This document shows, piece after piece, positions 62,451 through 64,000 of a stretch of DNA of 64,000 nucleotides. This DNA is from Cenococcum geophilum 1.58 (lineage: Eukaryota; Ascomycota; Dothideomycetes; Gloniales; Gloniaceae), in assembly GCA_001692895.1 (NCBI GenBank), contig KV748235.1:1-64000 (forward strand), given 5' to 3'. The position numbers and the translations under genes are program-made. The notes under the pieces were generated by a model, which saw nothing but the letters and a program-made list of their open reading frames with translations, was not told the DNA's origin and did no database searches. Within the stretch, counting starts at the first letter, position 1; every line of letters begins with the position of its first letter.

Positions 62451-64000
62451 TACCTTTTGCCTAAAATTATTTTATTTATATATCTTATACCCCTCCCTTA
62501 GTGTTGTATAATATATCTTTTATATACCTTTTTTTATATAACTACTATATTCCTATTAAAATTCCACTCTAGTACTAGCTCTTTATATACTCTATCTTCT
62601 TAAAGTTCTATAATCTAAGCTATATTCTCTCCTATAATACTATATAATGCCCTTTTAAAAATACTCTCTTTAGTGTATTACTTATAGCTAGAATTAGAAG
62701 TACCTCTTTTATAAAGAGTAAAAACTACAGCTAGCGCTTTATTTATTATTCTTAAGACTACCACTAAAGTAGAGAAACTTTAATTTCGTATGGTACTTTA
62801 GAGTAGTAGTTATCGTACTTATCCTGGCTTGCTAGTTAAATAACCTTTTTATTTAATTTATTTATAATTTAATTATACTTATTAAGTTCCTTATACTTAT
62901 TTTATAATAGCTTATTATATAATACTATTTAAAAAGAGGTAATAGGCTTCTCTAATTCTCGGTATATTTCCTAAAGCCATTAAACCTTTAGAAGTATTAT
63001 TTTCCGCTACTCCTTCTTTTAAAATATCTTAATATACTTTATATAACGATTTAGGTAAAGAATAAGTGCAGTAGTATAAAGAGGGGAGTTATCTATTTTC
63101 TAGTAATACTCGTTAAACTTCGCATATATATTCTTTATTCAAAGTAAGAGAGCTTTATTTAATTTAAAAAGTGCCCATTATATAGTATTAGCTTTAGCTT
63201 AAATAAAGTAGCTAAAAAAGAGTTATATAAGAGAGTTCTCTATATATTTAATAAGTATATCTATTATAAAGAGTACTCGATTAAGTGTTATATAATCTCC
63301 TTATATCTCTAATATTATACGGTAAAATGCTCAGCATTTAATACTAGCTATTCTATCTTATACAATTATTAAATAAAACTCGTCTTCTAACTAAAGTCTT
63401 AAACTCCTTTATACAACTCGCTAAGGTATAGAAGTATACTATAATATTATAAAGCTTACTAAGTAGGCCTATTGCTTAGAAGGTCTCTTTCTACTTAATC
63501 TCTTCCTTATGACTTTACTCCTTTCCGCTTACGTTATTCCTTTTATATAATTTAATAGCCTTAAGTTTAAGAGTATCTTTAAAGAAGAAGGCCTGTACGG
63601 CGAGATTAATAGTATACCCCTAGTAGCGGATATATTATTAGATGGACTAGTGCCGTAATATATAATAGGGATTCTAGAATCCTATAAGAGGAAGTCTATA
63701 AAGATCTACGTAAGAACTACTAAGGATATTATCTAAAGAAGATACTATTTAAAAATAAGTAGTAGTACTATAAGAAGAGGCCTTAGGGATTTAAAAGGGT
63801 CTCCTAGGGATAAATAAAGAGTATTTAGTCTAGTACTAGAGATATATAGTAGAGCCAATAGTGTGAAAAAGGGTAAAAAGGCAAGAATTAGAAAATTCAA
63901 GAAATTATAAAGCACCTATAGGAATACTACCTGTAATTAGTTTTTATTAATAACCTAAGGACCTAAATTATTGTGTTAAGGGATAGGAGCTAATTAGGAG
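62451..64000. other. AT-rich decayed sequence to the window end
   Basis: About 65-70 percent A/T by eye, without open frames above the background. It may be the right half of the element interrupted by Copia. I could not assign it to a family. Confidence 0.4.

Overview
The window looks like a piece of a filamentous ascomycete (Pezizomycotina) chromosome. The genes have short GT-AG introns of about 50-230 bases with CTAAC-type branch sites, and their products are typical fungal proteins: a Vps17-type sorting nexin, mitochondrial elongation factor G2, acetate kinase, a HET-domain protein and a tannase-family esterase. The repeats look mutated by repeat-induced point mutation (RIP): CAG/CAA codons have become TAG/TAA, glycine and aspartate codons show G-to-A changes, and CpA/TpG is scarce while TpA is abundant. 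The layout alternates one gene island with two long blocks of dead transposons. I made no database searches. Family names rest on motifs read in the translated sequence.

Region by region. (1) 1-5.4 kb is decayed sequence: an intron-rich unidentified gene on the minus strand, whose introns share a sequence around the branch site, then a minus-strand Ty1/Copia remnant. (2) 6.2-26.4 kb is the gene island. It holds acetate kinase (+), an isochorismatase-like hydrolase (-), a Cid1/Cut-type RNA nucleotidyltransferase with an RGG box (+), a tannase/feruloyl esterase pseudogene (+), MEF2 (-) and VPS17 (+) facing away from each other across about 210 bases, and a frameshifted membrane-protein gene (+). 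MITE-like and foldback elements sit between them. (3) 26.7-50.6 kb is a transposon graveyard: a PIF/Harbinger element interrupting a Helitron, then Copia gag, a solo LTR, and two Gypsy families (here A and B) nested in each other. Target-site duplications (TSDs) fix the order of several insertions. (4) 50.7-55.5 kb is a small island with two well-preserved MITEs, an intact HET-domain gene, a hairpin MITE and a short coding remnant. (5) 55.5-64 kb is AT-rich decayed sequence containing one complete but dead Copia element, bounded by 207-base LTRs and a 5-base TSD.

How the genes relate. The island genes are mostly housekeeping or metabolic and do not form an obvious cluster. MEF2 and VPS17 share an intergenic promoter region. 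Two genes in the island are broken (tannase and the membrane protein) and the isochorismatase-like gene has a doubtful 5' end, which fits erosion next to transposon-rich DNA. I found no rRNA gene, intact tRNA or CRISPR array, and no confident novel enzymatic system. The most unusual structures are the intron-sharing decayed gene (0.5-1.8 kb), the double-inverted-repeat foldback element with a 12-base minisatellite (16.3-17.6 kb), and the multi-level nested Gypsy structure (35.6-50 kb).
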